6,221 bases of DNA from Sporomusaceae bacterium. GTDB lineage: Bacteria; Bacillota; Negativicutes; DSM-13327. Location: positions 1-6,221 of the forward strand of contig JAPUES010000251.1 of NCBI GenBank assembly GCA_027492445.1. The letters are read 5' to 3'. Below, piece after piece: positions 5,594 through 6,221 of the stretch; the stretch's first letter is position 1; the number at the start of each line of letters is the position of its first letter. The notes under the pieces are model-generated. The model was not told the origin of the DNA. It made no database searches and saw nothing but the letters and a program-made list of their open reading frames with translations. Made by a program: the position numbers and the translations under genes.

Positions 5594-6221
5594 TTAATTA
5601 TGATATTCACTATTGGTCGCAGCTATTTCCTGCATAATCCCGTCCTGTTCTGCTACTCTTAGGTATATATCTTTCGCAAGAATTGTCTTAAACGCCTTTA
5701 CGAGCTCTGGATCGAATTGGGTTCCTGCACATCGTTCTAGTTCGGCAATTGCATCCTTATGAAACATTGCTTTACGATAAGGTCGATCATTGGTCATGGC
5801 GTCATAAGCATCTACAATTGATAAAATACGACAAGGTAGTGGAATAGCCTCGGCCTTGATTCCGAGAGGATACCCCTGCCCATTCCACCATTCTTGATGC
5901 TTAAGTATCCAGTCGGCAATGGGCGCTAAATCACCAGAGGATTGGGCAATCCGATAACCAATTTCACAATGCCGCTTCATAATCTCAAATTCTTCCTGAT
6001 TTAAGCGACCTGGTTTAAAAAGAATTTCATCAGGAATTCCTACTTTGCCAACGTCGTGAAAGCGACCAAAAAGACGCAGGTCCGATAATCGACTATCGGA
6101 TAGTCCTACATTCTGTGCCAACTCTACAATCAAGTGTTGTAGACGATCCGCATGACCACCCGTAACAAAATCTCTAACCTCTAACGCCTTAGCAAGAGTC
6201 TGAACGATAGAGCTCCGAACG
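5594..6221 (-). CDS. HD-GYP domain protein, probable cyclic-di-GMP phosphodiesterase (5' partial)
   Basis: The C-terminal 208 complete codons of a gene whose start lies beyond the window; the frame is open to the edge, and the TTG at 6133 is an internal leucine codon, not the start. It covers nearly a whole HD-GYP domain, which degrades the second messenger cyclic-di-GMP. In fragment numbering (residue 1 at 6220-6218): ALEVRDFVTGGH (12-23, H23), FHDVGKVGIP (54-63, H55 and D56), KRHCEIG (H84), KHQEWWNGQGYPLG (107-120, H108), SIVDAYDAMTNDRPYR (134-149, D137) and GTQFDP near the C-terminus. The usual HHExxDGxGYP motif reads HQEWWNGQGYP here, so the second histidine is glutamine (Q109); one metal site may be absent. 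Any sensory, receiver or GGDEF domain would be upstream and is not visible. It ends 42 bases before the activator gene; a functional link is not indicated. Confidence 0.93.
   Translation of the reverse strand, partial: VRSSIVQTLAKALEVRDFVTGGHADRLQHLIVELAQNVGLSDSRLSDLRLFGRFHDVGKVGIPDEILFKPGRLNQEEFEIMKRHCEIGYRIAQSSGDLAPIADWILKHQEWWNGQGYPLGIKAEAIPLPCRILSIVDAYDAMTNDRPYRKAMFHKDAIAELERCAGTQFDPELVKAFKTILAKDIYLRVAEQDGIMQEIAATNSEYHN

Noticed and set aside
5594..6133. HD-GYP gene starting at the TTG at 6133
   Set aside because: The frame stays open to the window edge and the upstream residues (ALEVRDFVTGGH) are conserved parts of the HD-GYP domain.
1..6221. Mobile elements, CRISPR arrays, tRNA or rRNA genes
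   Set aside because: No transposase or integrase motifs, no long terminal repeats, no regularly spaced repeats and no cloverleaf-like sequence were seen on either strand.

Overview
This window comes from an AT-leaning bacterium, most likely an anaerobic Firmicute (Negativicutes- or Clostridia-like). I infer this from the proteins: a double-cubane-cluster-type 2-hydroxyacyl-CoA dehydratase homologue with its oxygen-sensitive ATPase activator, a Firmicute-style HD-GYP protein, and strong GGAGG-type Shine-Dalgarno (SD) sites with some GTG and TTG starts. The genus cannot be settled from the sequence alone. All seven genes are on the minus strand, so they are transcribed from high to low coordinates, and gaps between genes are short (0 to 60 bases).

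In transcription order: (1) 6221-5594, the C-terminal part of an HD-GYP domain protein, probably a cyclic-di-GMP phosphodiesterase, whose start lies outside the window. (2) 5551-4751 and 4750-3641, an activator ATPase and a single-subunit [Fe-S] reductase of the DCCP/YjiM type, with the stop codon of the first directly abutting the start codon of the second. (3) A perfect 12-bp inverted repeat (3636-3598) immediately after the reductase stop codon, probably a terminator or attenuator. (4) 3580-1558 and 1546-674, pabA, pabB and pabC, a complete set for making 4-aminobenzoate (PABA) from chorismate for folate. (5) 639-85, a small stand-alone DEDDh 3'-5' exonuclease. The last 84 bases hold no recognisable gene, only small dyads.

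Two functional modules are clear. PabA releases ammonia from glutamine, PabB uses it to aminate chorismate, and PabC removes pyruvate to give PABA. The activator uses ATP hydrolysis to push low-potential electrons into the partner reductase. That reductase belongs to a family with a demonstrated unusual iron-sulfur cluster but no established physiological substrate, which makes it the most interesting item here. The second notable item is the pabA leader: two copies of the 9-mer ATGGAGGCT each carry an SD site, and a single upstream anti-SD arm can pair with either. I found no mobile element, CRISPR array, tRNA, rRNA or wholly undescribed multi-gene system.
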